A DNA stretch of 14,372 bases, taken from Candidatus Bipolaricaulota bacterium (GTDB taxonomy: Bacteria; Bipolaricaulota; Bipolaricaulia; Bipolaricaulales; Bipolaricaulaceae). Of this stretch, positions 1-8,394 are shown one piece after another (the stretch's first letter is position 1; the number at the start of each line of letters is the position of its first letter). Made by a program: the position numbers and the translations under genes. The stretch covers positions 1 through 14,372 of the forward strand of contig JAJOKL010000171.1 in the NCBI GenBank assembly GCA_021129895.1, written 5' to 3'. The notes below the pieces were generated by a model. That model saw nothing but the letters and a program-made list of their open reading frames with translations, was not told the DNA's origin and searched no databases.

Positions 1-95
1 GGCTCGTTCCTTGGGTCGCCGTTCCGAAACCGGTCAGGGAAGATCTGGTAGAAGATCGCATCTCGCGCCCAGGCTGGTGGCGAAAAAACCTGCAT
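1..95 (-). CDS. GH13 alpha-amylase family enzyme, N-terminal fragment (cut by window edge)
   Basis: Reading leftward from an ATG at 95-93, 31 codons stay open to the window edge. Residues 9-28 read W-A-R-D-A-I-F-Y-Q-I-F-P-D-R-F-R-N-G-D-P, the hallmark start of the GH13 barrel in cyclomaltodextrinases, neopullulanases and related enzymes. The secreted GH13 encoded at 3832-8388 has the same motif (YQIFPDRFYDGDP), so the two are paralogues. The barrel starts about 10 residues after the initiator, so this protein has no signal peptide and no N-terminal CBM34-type domain; a cytoplasmic maltodextrin-cleaving enzyme is inferred. The ATG lies 2 nt after the malG stop, and AAAGGG/TAGGA upstream gives a usable ribosome site, so it is the next gene of the mal operon. 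Exact specificity (alpha-glucosidase, maltogenic amylase, neopullulanase) cannot be told from 31 residues. Confidence 0.85.
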   Translation of the reverse strand, partial: MQVFSPPAWARDAIFYQIFPDRFRNGDPRNE

Positions 96-97
96 TC

Positions 98-955
98 CTA
101 CCCTTTCACCGAGCCCCGGGTTAGGCCGGAGATGATGAACCGTTGCAGGGAGAGGAATATCGCAGCGATGGGGAAGGCGCCCAGGATGGACGCAGCGGCG
201 AACATCCCCCAACGGGTATTGTACTGCCCTTGAATAAACAGCCTCAATCCCACAGCGAAGGTGTACTGCCTGGTTCCGGTAAGCAGAATACTCGGGAGCA
301 GGAAGTCCGAGTAGGTCCCGATGAAGGTGAGGATGAAGATGACGGCTAGGATCGGCCGGGCCAGGGGGAGGATGATCCTGAGGAAGGCCTGGAAATGCGT
401 CGCCCCGTCGATCATGGCCGACTCCTCCAGCTCGTGGGGGATGGTGTCGAAGTACCCTTTCATCAGCCATGTATTGAACCCGAGCGCCCCACCGAGGTAG
501 ACCAGGATCAGGCCGGCATGGGAGTTCAATCCCAGCCATGGGATATAGCGTCCGATGTTGAGGAGCAGAAGGTATATGGCCACCATGGCCAGCATCTGGG
601 GGAACATCTGAATGAGGAGCAGGGCGAGGAGCCCGGCCCGCCGCCCCCGGAACCGAAATCGGGAAAAGGCATAGGCGCCGAGCGCCGTCAGAAACACCGT
701 AAATAGAGAGGCTATCCCCGAAACTTTGACGCTGTTCCACAGCCACAGTCCAAAAGGATGTAGCGGATTGGTGAACAGCTCCACGTAGTGCCCCCAGCTG
801 AACACCTTCGGGAGAAGACGTTGCCCGACCAAAGTTCCCGCCGCGTTGACCGAGGCAGACAGGATCCACACCACGGGGAACAGGGCGAAGGCGATGGCCA
901 TCCAGAGCACCAGGTGGCGGAGGATCTTCCCCGGCAGGGTATGTCGACTGTACAC
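98..955 (-). CDS. malG: Maltose/maltodextrin ABC transporter permease MalG
   Basis: A 285-residue inner-membrane permease, close to the usual MalG length (about 280-296). It has a hydrophobic N-terminal segment at about 14-34 and then further membrane spans. The EAA loop that docks the ATPase is at about 175-200 (E-L-E-E-S-A-M-I-D-G-A, then LRIILPLARP). The segment ending IFLSLQRFIISGLTRGSVKG matches the MalG C-terminus, which in E. coli reaches into MalK. The start is GTG at 955-953, preceded by GGGAGGA about 5 nt upstream; this ribosome site overlaps the malF stop (966-968), leaving a 10-nt gap and suggesting translational coupling. With MalF it forms the channel for maltodextrins delivered by MalE. 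No ATPase gene is present in the window. The family call is firm; the exact sugar range is inferred from the neighbouring amylases. Confidence 0.95.
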   Translation of the reverse strand: MYSRHTLPGKILRHLVLWMAIAFALFPVVWILSASVNAAGTLVGQRLLPKVFSWGHYVELFTNPLHPFGLWLWNSVKVSGIASLFTVFLTALGAYAFSRFRFRGRRAGLLALLLIQMFPQMLAMVAIYLLLLNIGRYIPWLGLNSHAGLILVYLGGALGFNTWLMKGYFDTIPHELEESAMIDGATHFQAFLRIILPLARPILAVIFILTFIGTYSDFLLPSILLTGTRQYTFAVGLRLFIQGQYNTRWGMFAAASILGAFPIAAIFLSLQRFIISGLTRGSVKG

Positions 956-965
956 CGTTTCCTCC

Positions 966-2522
966 CTAGAGCCCTCCGCTCATCTGCTCCAGGCGGCGCG
1001 TGAACCGGAAGTTCAGGGCGCTGATCGTGCCGATGATCAGGAAGATGATCAGGGAGATTGCCGACGCGAACCCATACTGGGCTCCAGCGCCCCCGAACGC
1101 CAGTTTATAGGTATAGCTGATCAGGATATCTGTTTGGCCAGCCAGGGTCTGCGCTCCCGGGATCGGCGGTCCCCCGCCCGTGAGCAAGTAGATGACGTTG
1201 AAGTTATTAAAGTTGAAGGCGAAGGATCCGACGAGCAAGGGGGCAACGGAGATCAGAAGAAGGGGGAGGGTGATCTTCCAGAATCGTTGCCACCGATTGG
1301 CTCCATCGACCCGGGCCGCCTCATACAGCTCCTGGGGAATGCTCTGCAAGGCCCCCAAACTGACGATCATCATATAGGGATACCCAAGCCATAGGTTGAC
1401 CAGAAGCACCCCCACCCTGGCCCAAAAACCATCGTGGAACCAGGGGATCGTGACCCCGACCAAGGACCGCAAGATCCGGTTGACGACACCGAAATCGACG
1501 TTCAACAGCCCTGCCCATACCATGATCGAGATGAACCCCGGGATGGCGTAAGGGAGGATGAGGATGGTGCGGTAAACGTGGCGTAGCTCCAGGTAGGGAT
1601 CGTTTAGCAGGATGGCGAGCCCCAGCCCCAGGGCGAAGGTCAAGACCACGCTTAGCAACGCCCACAAAAATGTCCACCGGAATACGCGGAAGAAAGGCCC
1701 TGTAACCCTGGGATTTGTGATGATATCGTAGAAGTTTTGGAATCCAACCCAGGCCACAAAGCCTGGCTGGAGGGTTTCCCCGGTGGAGGAGGTGAACGTC
1801 CCCTGTACCGGGGTATACTCCACCCCGGTGCGCAGGTCAACCAGCACGTCCCGCTCCTGGTCGTACCGGTATGAACGTCTGTAGACAGCGAATTCGTTCA
1901 GGGAGACAAGCCTGATCGTGTCCTCGCCTCGCCGCAGGGAGACCCCCTGGAGTTTTCCTAGTAGCCTGACCACTTCCCGCCTGCTCAATTGGTGATAGCC
2001 GTCGATCCGGACGATCTCCTCGCCCTCATAGACGAATCGGGGGTCTCCCGCGTCCACGGGCCGGAGGACCTCGTCCAGGGCCAGGTAGAGCTCTCCCCCG
2101 TCCTTGGACACAAGGAGGAGGGCCAGGTTGCCGTCCGCATCTCTAAATGCCTGATAGGCAAACCGCTCGCTCCCCTCCGGCAGGTAATACATGTTCTCAA
2201 AGTGGGCGATCACCTGGTCCTTGGTGAGTCGGTTGCCCGTCCCATAGTTGGTGAAGGCGATAGACATATTGTAGATGATGGGATAGGCGACCATCAGGGC
2301 GAACGGGATAAGGCCTGGCAGAATGTAGCGCAAGGGGTAGGCCCGCTTGGACAAAAGGACGAAGTTCAATACTCCAAGTCCCGCCAGAAGGCAGGTCAAA
2401 GGAGCCCAGCTTCTGGAGGAGAAAAGGCCAACGGCCGCCCAGACGCCTATGGCATCCGTGGTGCCGAGGACGATGATCTTTCCCAAACGGGCTATCATGA
2501 CGATACAAGTGGGGGCCGGCAT
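966..2522 (-). CDS. malF: Maltose/maltodextrin ABC transporter permease MalF (large P2-type loop)
   Basis: A 518-residue permease with the E. coli MalF plan. N-terminal membrane spans (about 15-90) include KRAYPLRYILPG and SIAFTNYGTGNRLT, which align by eye with E. coli MalF RKAYAWRYVYPG and AIAFTNYSSTNQLT. A large extracytoplasmic loop (about 93-280) follows, equivalent to the MalE-contacting P2 domain, then the core spans. The EAA loop is at 398-422 (E-L-Y-E-A-A-R-V-D-G-A), and a conserved TGGGPP...ILISYTYKLAF segment is at about 448-476. The start is uncertain: ATG 2522-2520 lies at the loop of a perfect palindrome and is 16 nt from the only good Shine-Dalgarno (AGGAGG, 2544-2539). An in-frame ATG at 2498-2496 (residue 9) falls just past the hairpin but has no adjacent ribosome site. 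Either start keeps all membrane spans. It works with MalG and MalE; the 10-nt gap to malG indicates co-translation. Confidence 0.95.
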   Translation of the reverse strand: MPAPTCIVMIARLGKIIVLGTTDAIGVWAAVGLFSSRSWAPLTCLLAGLGVLNFVLLSKRAYPLRYILPGLIPFALMVAYPIIYNMSIAFTNYGTGNRLTKDQVIAHFENMYYLPEGSERFAYQAFRDADGNLALLLVSKDGGELYLALDEVLRPVDAGDPRFVYEGEEIVRIDGYHQLSRREVVRLLGKLQGVSLRRGEDTIRLVSLNEFAVYRRSYRYDQERDVLVDLRTGVEYTPVQGTFTSSTGETLQPGFVAWVGFQNFYDIITNPRVTGPFFRVFRWTFLWALLSVVLTFALGLGLAILLNDPYLELRHVYRTILILPYAIPGFISIMVWAGLLNVDFGVVNRILRSLVGVTIPWFHDGFWARVGVLLVNLWLGYPYMMIVSLGALQSIPQELYEAARVDGANRWQRFWKITLPLLLISVAPLLVGSFAFNFNNFNVIYLLTGGGPPIPGAQTLAGQTDILISYTYKLAFGGAGAQYGFASAISLIIFLIIGTISALNFRFTRRLEQMSGGL

Positions 2523-2536
2523 ATGCCGGCCCCCAC
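2509..2536 (-). promoter_or_regulatory. Perfect 28-bp palindrome between malE and malF
   Basis: Two exactly complementary 14-nt arms (GTGGGGGCCGGCAT and ATGCCGGCCCCCAC) meet with no spacer. In the mRNA this folds into a GC-rich stem of about 12 bp with a tiny AUAU loop, starting 11 nt after the malE stop. Downstream is TTGTATCG rather than a U tract, so it is not a standard intrinsic terminator. In E. coli the malE-malF gap carries REP hairpins that protect malE mRNA and raise binding protein over permease; this hairpin sits at the same place and could do the same. It also contains the upstream malF ATG. The palindrome is seen directly; its role is inferred. Confidence 0.75.
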
Positions 2537-2547
2537 ACCCTCCTAGG

Positions 2548-3756
2548 TTACTTGCACCCGATGAGCTCGCGGATGTGGTCCGCGGCTGCCCGCAAGGCGT
2601 CCTCTGGGGCCATTTCCTGGGTGACGATCAGTTTTATGGCGTCGCCCCAGGCGGCCCACACGGCTGCCATCTCGGGGATGGCGGGCATGGGAATGCCGAG
2701 GGCTGCATTAGCAGCCCAAGCAGCCACATCCGGCTCGGCCGAGACCACCTCCAGGGCAGGCAGAAACGCTGGGTTTCGCGGGTCTGCCTCGTAGAGCGCC
2801 AGCATCGTGTCCCTGGTAGCGATGAACTCCTCCAAGAAGAACATGGCCAGGGCTTTATTGGCGCTGAAGGCACTCACCATAAAACCATGCACGCCCAAAA
2901 ACGGCCGCATGGGTCGCCCTGCCACGGTGGGAAGCACCGCGATGCCGTAGGGGATCCCCGCGGCCCTGATGTCCGCCACCGCCCAGGGGCCGGTGAGGAT
3001 CATGCCGACCACACCTTCGTTGAACAGCCCGGTCATGACCCCGTAGTCGGTGCCTGCCGGAACGAGCCCTGAAGTGATGAGCTCCAGGATGAGATGGGCC
3101 CCCATGATCGCACCTTCGCTATCCAGCCCGATGTCACAAGGGTCGAGCACGCCCTCCTCATCCAGGCCGAAGATGTAACCACCGAACGCGGTGAGGAAGG
3201 GGAAGGAGTGGTAAGGGTCAGGCTGGGGAACATGAGTGAGGAATCCATATCGGCCGGCCTCAGGATCGGTGAGCGCACTGGCGATGGCGATAAGCTCGGT
3301 GTAAGTCCTGGGAGGCTGAGGCACGAGGTCCTTATTATAGATGATCCCGATGGCCTCCGTGAGATAGGGAAGCCCGTAGATCTTCTCACCCCAGGTGAAG
3401 GCCTCGATGCTGACGGGGACAAATTGGTCCTTCTTCTCCTCCAGGAATGGGATGGGCTCAAGCAGCCCGTCGGCGATCAGCTCGCCGATCCAATCGTGAG
3501 GCCCGATGATGATATCCGGTCCCTCGCCTGCCGGCGCAGCTATAACGAGCCTGTCCCGGATGTCACCGAAGGGCAGCTCATGGACCTCCACGGGGATGCC
3601 GTACTCTGCGGAGAACCGCTCCCCAAGCTCGGCCAGGATTGGGGCCCGCGTATCGTCGGCCCAGATGGTGAGCACCCCGGGCTTGCTGGCCCATACGGCG
3701 CCGCCAAGCCCAAACAACACCCCAAGACCCACTAGCATCAGCAGATACCTCTTCAT
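2548..3756 (-). CDS. malE: Maltose/maltodextrin-binding periplasmic protein MalE
   Basis: A 402-residue extracytoplasmic solute-binding protein. It begins with a type I signal peptide (MKRYLLMLVGLGVLFGLGG, cleavage likely after V-W-A at residue 23). There is no lipobox cysteine, so it should be a soluble periplasmic protein, which favours a diderm host. MalE-family landmarks are GEGPDIIIGPHDWIGELIADG (77-97, split as read), YGLPYLTEAIGIIYNKDL (127-144), NEGVVGMILTGPW (246-258), and IPEMAAVWAAWGDA (360-373). Two cysteines in the mature part (207 and 401) might form a disulfide. The start ATG 3756-3754 has an excellent Shine-Dalgarno (AAGGAGGTG) about 7 nt upstream. It lies 75 nt after the GH13 gene and 25 nt before malF, with the palindrome in that gap. 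It would capture maltodextrins released by the secreted GH13 enzyme and deliver them to MalFG. Confidence 0.95.
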   Translation of the reverse strand: MKRYLLMLVGLGVLFGLGGAVWASKPGVLTIWADDTRAPILAELGERFSAEYGIPVEVHELPFGDIRDRLVIAAPAGEGPDIIIGPHDWIGELIADGLLEPIPFLEEKKDQFVPVSIEAFTWGEKIYGLPYLTEAIGIIYNKDLVPQPPRTYTELIAIASALTDPEAGRYGFLTHVPQPDPYHSFPFLTAFGGYIFGLDEEGVLDPCDIGLDSEGAIMGAHLILELITSGLVPAGTDYGVMTGLFNEGVVGMILTGPWAVADIRAAGIPYGIAVLPTVAGRPMRPFLGVHGFMVSAFSANKALAMFFLEEFIATRDTMLALYEADPRNPAFLPALEVVSAEPDVAAWAANAALGIPMPAIPEMAAVWAAWGDAIKLIVTQEMAPEDALRAAADHIRELIGCK

Positions 3757-3831
3757 ACCAACGCACCTCCTTGATCAGGTCTTTGTTTCGAGTTACTGCC
3801 TCCTCCCTTGGTCCCGACTATCACCCCCTTC

Positions 3832-6800
3832 CTATCGGCATTCCACAATAATCGGGACCAGGATAGCGAACTCCCCGGTCTCGACGTTGTAGCCGGAAAG
3901 GATCTCCTCCTGGGTATGCCCCTGAGGCGCGAGGTAGTCATAGACGAGCGGGGCCACGGTCGGAGCGGGGCTGCCCCCGCCGACCCACTCCCCGGCCGTC
4001 CTGGCCACGGGACGGATGTGGTCAGGCCCAAACCCGTCCTGTGAGGCCACCATCACGTAGTGGGCCCCACAGACCTCCGGCATCAGCTCTTTGGGGATCT
4101 TCACCAACACCAAGCGTTTCCCCGGATCAGAGGAGACATCGATCAGGTGCTTCTCTCCCTCGGCGGTAAACAGGTGTCGGCCGTAGTCGGGCCAGCCCGC
4201 CACCTTGATGAAGAAGTCCCAGGGGTGGTCTTGGTGGAGCCGGATCTGCATCGCATCCCCCTCAGGGTGCGCCTCCGTCAGACCCCCCGGCTGAAGGTCG
4301 AGGTAGAGGTTGATGATCGGATGGCTGAACCCAAGCGGTGCGTTCCATGGATTGGGTAGGGCAGCGAACTCGAAGGCAAGAAGCCAGCTCTCTCCCTGGT
4401 CAAGGAAGGTGTAGGCCAAAAGATCGAAGAGTCCCTCTGCCTCGAACACCCGGTTGGTGGGGTAGACGAAGGTTCCTGGGCCGTGGTCATCGCCTCGGGG
4501 ATCGGAGACGCTGGCGATCACCTCCCCACTGACCAGGGCCGGTATGCGCGCGATCAAGGGGCGCGTGGGGGCAGTGCCGAGCATCTCGCCCTCTCGCTCC
4601 AGAGTGAGCCTCATCCACAGGGTCAGCTCCTCGGTCCGATCAACCCCCAGGCTCGCAAACGGGATCTGAAGCTCGATCGCTTCGCCGACCCGCACGATCC
4701 GCTCCATCAAAAGCCGGATCTGGTTGTCAAAGGTCCATCCCTCCATCCCGTCGGCGACGAACCGGAACACGTAGCCCTTACCATCGGGCTTAAGGTGCTC
4801 GAACCGCACTTGCACCAACTGGGTCAATGGAAAACCGATGCACTCTCCCGCGAACCGTGCAAGCCCATTGATCGGTGTCCCGGGCTCAGCCCCACTGTGG
4901 AAGCCGATGTAGAGCACCAGGCGGTACTCCTCCCCGATCCATCCGGTTGGCGGGGTCGTGGTGTCAGCGCGCAGGAAGAGATGGTGCGTGCCATAGCCGA
5001 TGAAAAGCCTTTTCAGCACCCCATCCCCGGCCAAATCGACCGCCCCTGCCCATTCCTCCTTGGAGGCGCGGCCGTCGATCATAGGTCCTACCTCCCTCAA
5101 GGTGGCCACGGCAGGGCTCTCTCGCTGGAGGGAAAGCGGTCCAGGCACCACCGATACCATGTTCGATACGCTGTGGTTGAACGATCGGTCGACCGTCACG
5201 ACCTGGTAGCGGTACGTTTCGCCATGGCGCACCTGCTGATCAGTGTAGGAGGTAGCAGCGGCGGGCAGCGTCGCTACCCGCTCCCACTCTGCGCCGTCGC
5301 CCTGGCGAAAGATCTCAATATGATCGACATCTACGCGTGTGGGAAGGTCGAAGGAGAGGACCACAAAGCTCGGGGCGCCCAGCCGATGGAGGATCCGCGG
5401 CTCCTCCAGGGACGCGGCCGGCGGCGGGGTGCGGTCAGCAGTCGGGACCACGGTGAAGCGGGGAAAGGTGCCGTCTGGATAGGTGGCGACCGTCCAACTC
5501 ATCCCTCCGTTGGTGGAAAAACGCAGCGAGACGAACCAATCGCCTAGCCTGTCCGGCACAAAGCTTCCGCAATAAAGATCGGCCTCGCCGGCATCGCCAA
5601 CGTAACGTGCGGAGATCCAGGTCCAGGCCTCTGGGTCTGGGTCCTGGCCGAAGCCGAACTGGGCGATGAGCCCCTCGCCCCTGCCCGGTTCATCCGTCAC
5701 CCCGGGAACATGGACCTCTACGTAAAGGGGTTCGATCTCGTTCTTCACCCCGATCGGGTGCTCCCCCCCTGCCAGCTCGAAGTGGTGGATCGCCACCCGG
5801 TCGATGGGGAGCGAGGGCACTGCTTCCACATGTGCTGACATGGCGCTCTCGTTCCCGGCCGCATCCACGGCGGTGACGGTGTAAAAGTAGCGACGCAGGT
5901 TCTCCACCCCGGTGTCCATGAACTGGGGCTCGGTCAACCCCGACGCCACCCGAACGTAGTGGCCGCCGATGATCAGGGTGCGATAGAGGTTGTAGGAGAC
6001 GGCGTCAGCCACCGGCTCCCAGCGGAGCTCCACTCTCCGATCTCCTGTCATTGCAACCAGGCCGGTCGGTGGCTCGGGAGGGAGGAGGTCCTGGGGCCCG
6101 TGGCGAGCAATCAGGATCGCACCCCCATACGGTGGGATAGCGAGGGTGATAGCTCCGCCTTGGACTGTATATTCCTGGCCATCGTTCAGCAGGTCGACGA
6201 AGACGGCGCCGTCGCGAACAAATCCTGAGAGGTCAAGGCGAAGCTGAGCCTCCCCCTTCCGGCTCACGACAACGATCGCCAGCGCATTGTGATCAGCGAT
6301 CTGGAGCTTCTCTCCGGTATAATAGTTGAGCACGTATTCCGTCCGCCCAAGGGCGTCCCGCTCTCCCAGAAGCCTTCTGCCGATGGCGTAGGTCCCACCC
6401 CGGGCGTACAGGGTGACGAGCTCTCCGGTTCTGAGGACCGGGTTTTCGTTGCGGATCGCCGCCAGCCTCCGGAAATGGTTGAAGAGTTCGTTCTCAGGCT
6501 GGACCTGCTCCCAGGGGAAAGTACGCCGGCAATCAGGATCCCGGTGGCCGGGGAGGCCTACCTCATCGCCGTAATAGATCGTCGGCGAGCCGGGATATCC
6601 CATCATTAAAACCGCGGCCAGCTTGAGCCGCGCTCGGGCGAGCTCGGCCGCCGCGTCGAGCTCGACCTGGGTTTTGCCAGCCGCCCGTTCCCGATCGGCA
6701 AACACTTCTGGCTCAATGTACCCGAAAACCGTAAGGATCCGCGGGGTATCATGTGAACCCAAAAGGTTCATCAGCGCATAGAACGCCTCCTTCGGGTAGT

Positions 6801-8388
6801 CCTCGTAGATCTCCATGAGGGCAGCGTCAAGCACTTCCGCGTCCCCCCCAAGGGCGAACTCGATTAGGGCCTCCCGGAACCGGTAGTTCATGGTGGAGTC
6901 GAAGGAGTCTCCCAATAAATATTGGGTGGCATCGCCCCAATGCTCGGCGATCATGATCGGCTCCCCGTTTGGGAATGAGGGAAGCCCCCTTTCGCCCTTC
7001 AGGTGGCACCGGAACTCGACCCAGAACTCATGCGCCACTTCCATGGGGACATCGAGCCGCCAGCCGCTCGAGCCCCCCACCACCCACCTGCGGGCAATGG
7101 AGTCCTCGGCCCGGATGATGTAGTCCGCAAAGGAGGTGAGGGTCAGCTCGCTTCCGCCTGGGGCACGAATCACGGGCAGGCTCTCGAGGCCCCACCAGCC
7201 CTCATAAGCGTAACGCTCCCCCCCATATACGCCCGTCTTGCCCAGGTTGACCCGCCGGTTTTCAATCTCAAACCAATCGATGAAAGTGAAATCGGTGAGC
7301 CCCTGCGCAATAAAGTCCGCGCGTACCCTGGCTTCGGCCTCGGCCTGAGGGAGACCATCCTCGGCCATCAGGTTATATACCGCGGCCCAGTACTCATACG
7401 CGCCGATATCGGGCCACTTGCCGTAGCGGTCGAAGTAGCGGGAATCGTCGCCCACGTGGTTGAACACTCCGTCGAGGATGATCTGGATCCCTCTTCTCTT
7501 TGACTCCTCCGCGAGTTCGTAGAAATCCTCGTTGGTCCCAAACATCTGGTCGATTCGCTCGTAGTCGGCGGTGTCATATTTATGATTGCTTGTAGCTTCA
7601 AAGATCGGGTTCAGGTAGATCGCTCCCACTCCAAGCTCCTGGAGGTAGCCCAGCTTTGCGATGATCCCCTGCAGATCCCCCCCGAAGAAGTCATTGTTCC
7701 AGATCCCGTCCCCATCATAGGCGGGATTCACCCCTTTCTCCCTCGGGTTGTCCGGGAGCTGGCCCCAATCCCGATACTCAAAAGGCCAATGTCCCCGGAA
7801 CCCCCGGTCCCCCTTCACTCGATTGTTGGCGGGATCACCGTCGTAGAACCTATCGGGAAAGATCTGGTAGGTGATCGCGTGCTTCATCCAATCAGGGGTC
7901 CGAAAGCTCGGGTCATATACGGTGAGCTGGAAGCCGTCTGGGGCTATACGGGCAGGCCTGCCCGTGCCCCCGTCTTGGCCGGGATCGCCGTAGTAGAGCG
8001 TCTCTTCCCCGGCTTTCAAGACGAAGTGGTACCGGAGGACGGTGGGAGAATCCGGCCTGAGCGTGGCCTCCCAGTACTCGTAAGCCCCGTCTGGGCTTGT
8101 GGCGATGCGCTCCATGGGCCTTCGGGTCCAGATGCCCCTGAGCACGTCCCACACCGCAAGTTCCGCGGCCTCTAGATCACCAGCCCCTGCCCGGAGTCGT
8201 AACCTCACCGTCTCCCCGGCCGGCGCTGCTCCGAACGGGTGCCGAAAGAGAGGGTCATGGGTGTCATGGAAAATGAGTTCGGTCCGGATTTCTGCCGAAC
8301 CCACAACACCGACGAGGAACACCACCAGCATGCCGGTGATAACCCCTACTCGCCAACTGCCCGAGCACCGAAATGCCTCATCCCTCAC
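3832..8388 (-). CDS. Secreted multidomain GH13 amylopullulanase/neopullulanase-type enzyme with glucodextranase-like C-terminal domain
   Basis: A 1518-residue exported glucan hydrolase. A signal peptide with a long N-region ends near residue 32 (VVGSA). A beta-rich starch-binding-like N domain (about 35-155) precedes the GH13 barrel (about 160-650). GH13 motifs are intact: DGVFNHVG (306-313), GWRLD with nucleophile D446 and R444, AEHWGD with acid/base E482, and GSHDTPR with H546/D547. A C-domain (to about 762) follows. Next come an FnIII domain (about 770-858), a beta-rich module (about 862-982), a second FnIII domain (about 985-1082), a DOMON/CBM9-like domain (about 1095-1285), and a C-terminal domain (about 1292-1515). 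The last one starts SDPRGDDHGPGTFVYPTN and resembles the glucodextranase C-terminal (SLH-like) module, which suggests cell-surface retention; there is no terminal membrane anchor. The start is GTG 8388-8386, with AGGGGGTGA overlapping the upstream gene's stop. It probably cleaves alpha-1,4 and/or alpha-1,6 bonds of starch or pullulan; the exact specificity is not readable. Confidence 0.92.
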   Translation of the reverse strand: MRDEAFRCSGSWRVGVITGMLVVFLVGVVGSAEIRTELIFHDTHDPLFRHPFGAAPAGETVRLRLRAGAGDLEAAELAVWDVLRGIWTRRPMERIATSPDGAYEYWEATLRPDSPTVLRYHFVLKAGEETLYYGDPGQDGGTGRPARIAPDGFQLTVYDPSFRTPDWMKHAITYQIFPDRFYDGDPANNRVKGDRGFRGHWPFEYRDWGQLPDNPREKGVNPAYDGDGIWNNDFFGGDLQGIIAKLGYLQELGVGAIYLNPIFEATSNHKYDTADYERIDQMFGTNEDFYELAEESKRRGIQIILDGVFNHVGDDSRYFDRYGKWPDIGAYEYWAAVYNLMAEDGLPQAEAEARVRADFIAQGLTDFTFIDWFEIENRRVNLGKTGVYGGERYAYEGWWGLESLPVIRAPGGSELTLTSFADYIIRAEDSIARRWVVGGSSGWRLDVPMEVAHEFWVEFRCHLKGERGLPSFPNGEPIMIAEHWGDATQYLLGDSFDSTMNYRFREALIEFALGGDAEVLDAALMEIYEDYPKEAFYALMNLLGSHDTPRILTVFGYIEPEVFADRERAAGKTQVELDAAAELARARLKLAAVLMMGYPGSPTIYYGDEVGLPGHRDPDCRRTFPWEQVQPENELFNHFRRLAAIRNENPVLRTGELVTLYARGGTYAIGRRLLGERDALGRTEYVLNYYTGEKLQIADHNALAIVVVSRKGEAQLRLDLSGFVRDGAVFVDLLNDGQEYTVQGGAITLAIPPYGGAILIARHGPQDLLPPEPPTGLVAMTGDRRVELRWEPVADAVSYNLYRTLIIGGHYVRVASGLTEPQFMDTGVENLRRYFYTVTAVDAAGNESAMSAHVEAVPSLPIDRVAIHHFELAGGEHPIGVKNEIEPLYVEVHVPGVTDEPGRGEGLIAQFGFGQDPDPEAWTWISARYVGDAGEADLYCGSFVPDRLGDWFVSLRFSTNGGMSWTVATYPDGTFPRFTVVPTADRTPPPAASLEEPRILHRLGAPSFVVLSFDLPTRVDVDHIEIFRQGDGAEWERVATLPAAATSYTDQQVRHGETYRYQVVTVDRSFNHSVSNMVSVVPGPLSLQRESPAVATLREVGPMIDGRASKEEWAGAVDLAGDGVLKRLFIGYGTHHLFLRADTTTPPTGWIGEEYRLVLYIGFHSGAEPGTPINGLARFAGECIGFPLTQLVQVRFEHLKPDGKGYVFRFVADGMEGWTFDNQIRLLMERIVRVGEAIELQIPFASLGVDRTEELTLWMRLTLEREGEMLGTAPTRPLIARIPALVSGEVIASVSDPRGDDHGPGTFVYPTNRVFEAEGLFDLLAYTFLDQGESWLLAFEFAALPNPWNAPLGFSHPIINLYLDLQPGGLTEAHPEGDAMQIRLHQDHPWDFFIKVAGWPDYGRHLFTAEGEKHLIDVSSDPGKRLVLVKIPKELMPEVCGAHYVMVASQDGFGPDHIRPVARTAGEWVGGGSPAPTVAPLVYDYLAPQGHTQEEILSGYNVETGEFAILVPIIVECR

Positions 8389-8394
8389 GTCCGT

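Noticed and set aside
2509..2536. Rho-independent terminator after malE
   Set aside because: The stem is strong but is followed by TTGTATCG rather than a U run, and malF/malG clearly belong to the same operon.
4483..5547. 354-codon open frame on the plus strand
   Set aside because: Antisense to the intact secreted amylase; no domain, no credible ribosome site, composition of a shadow frame.
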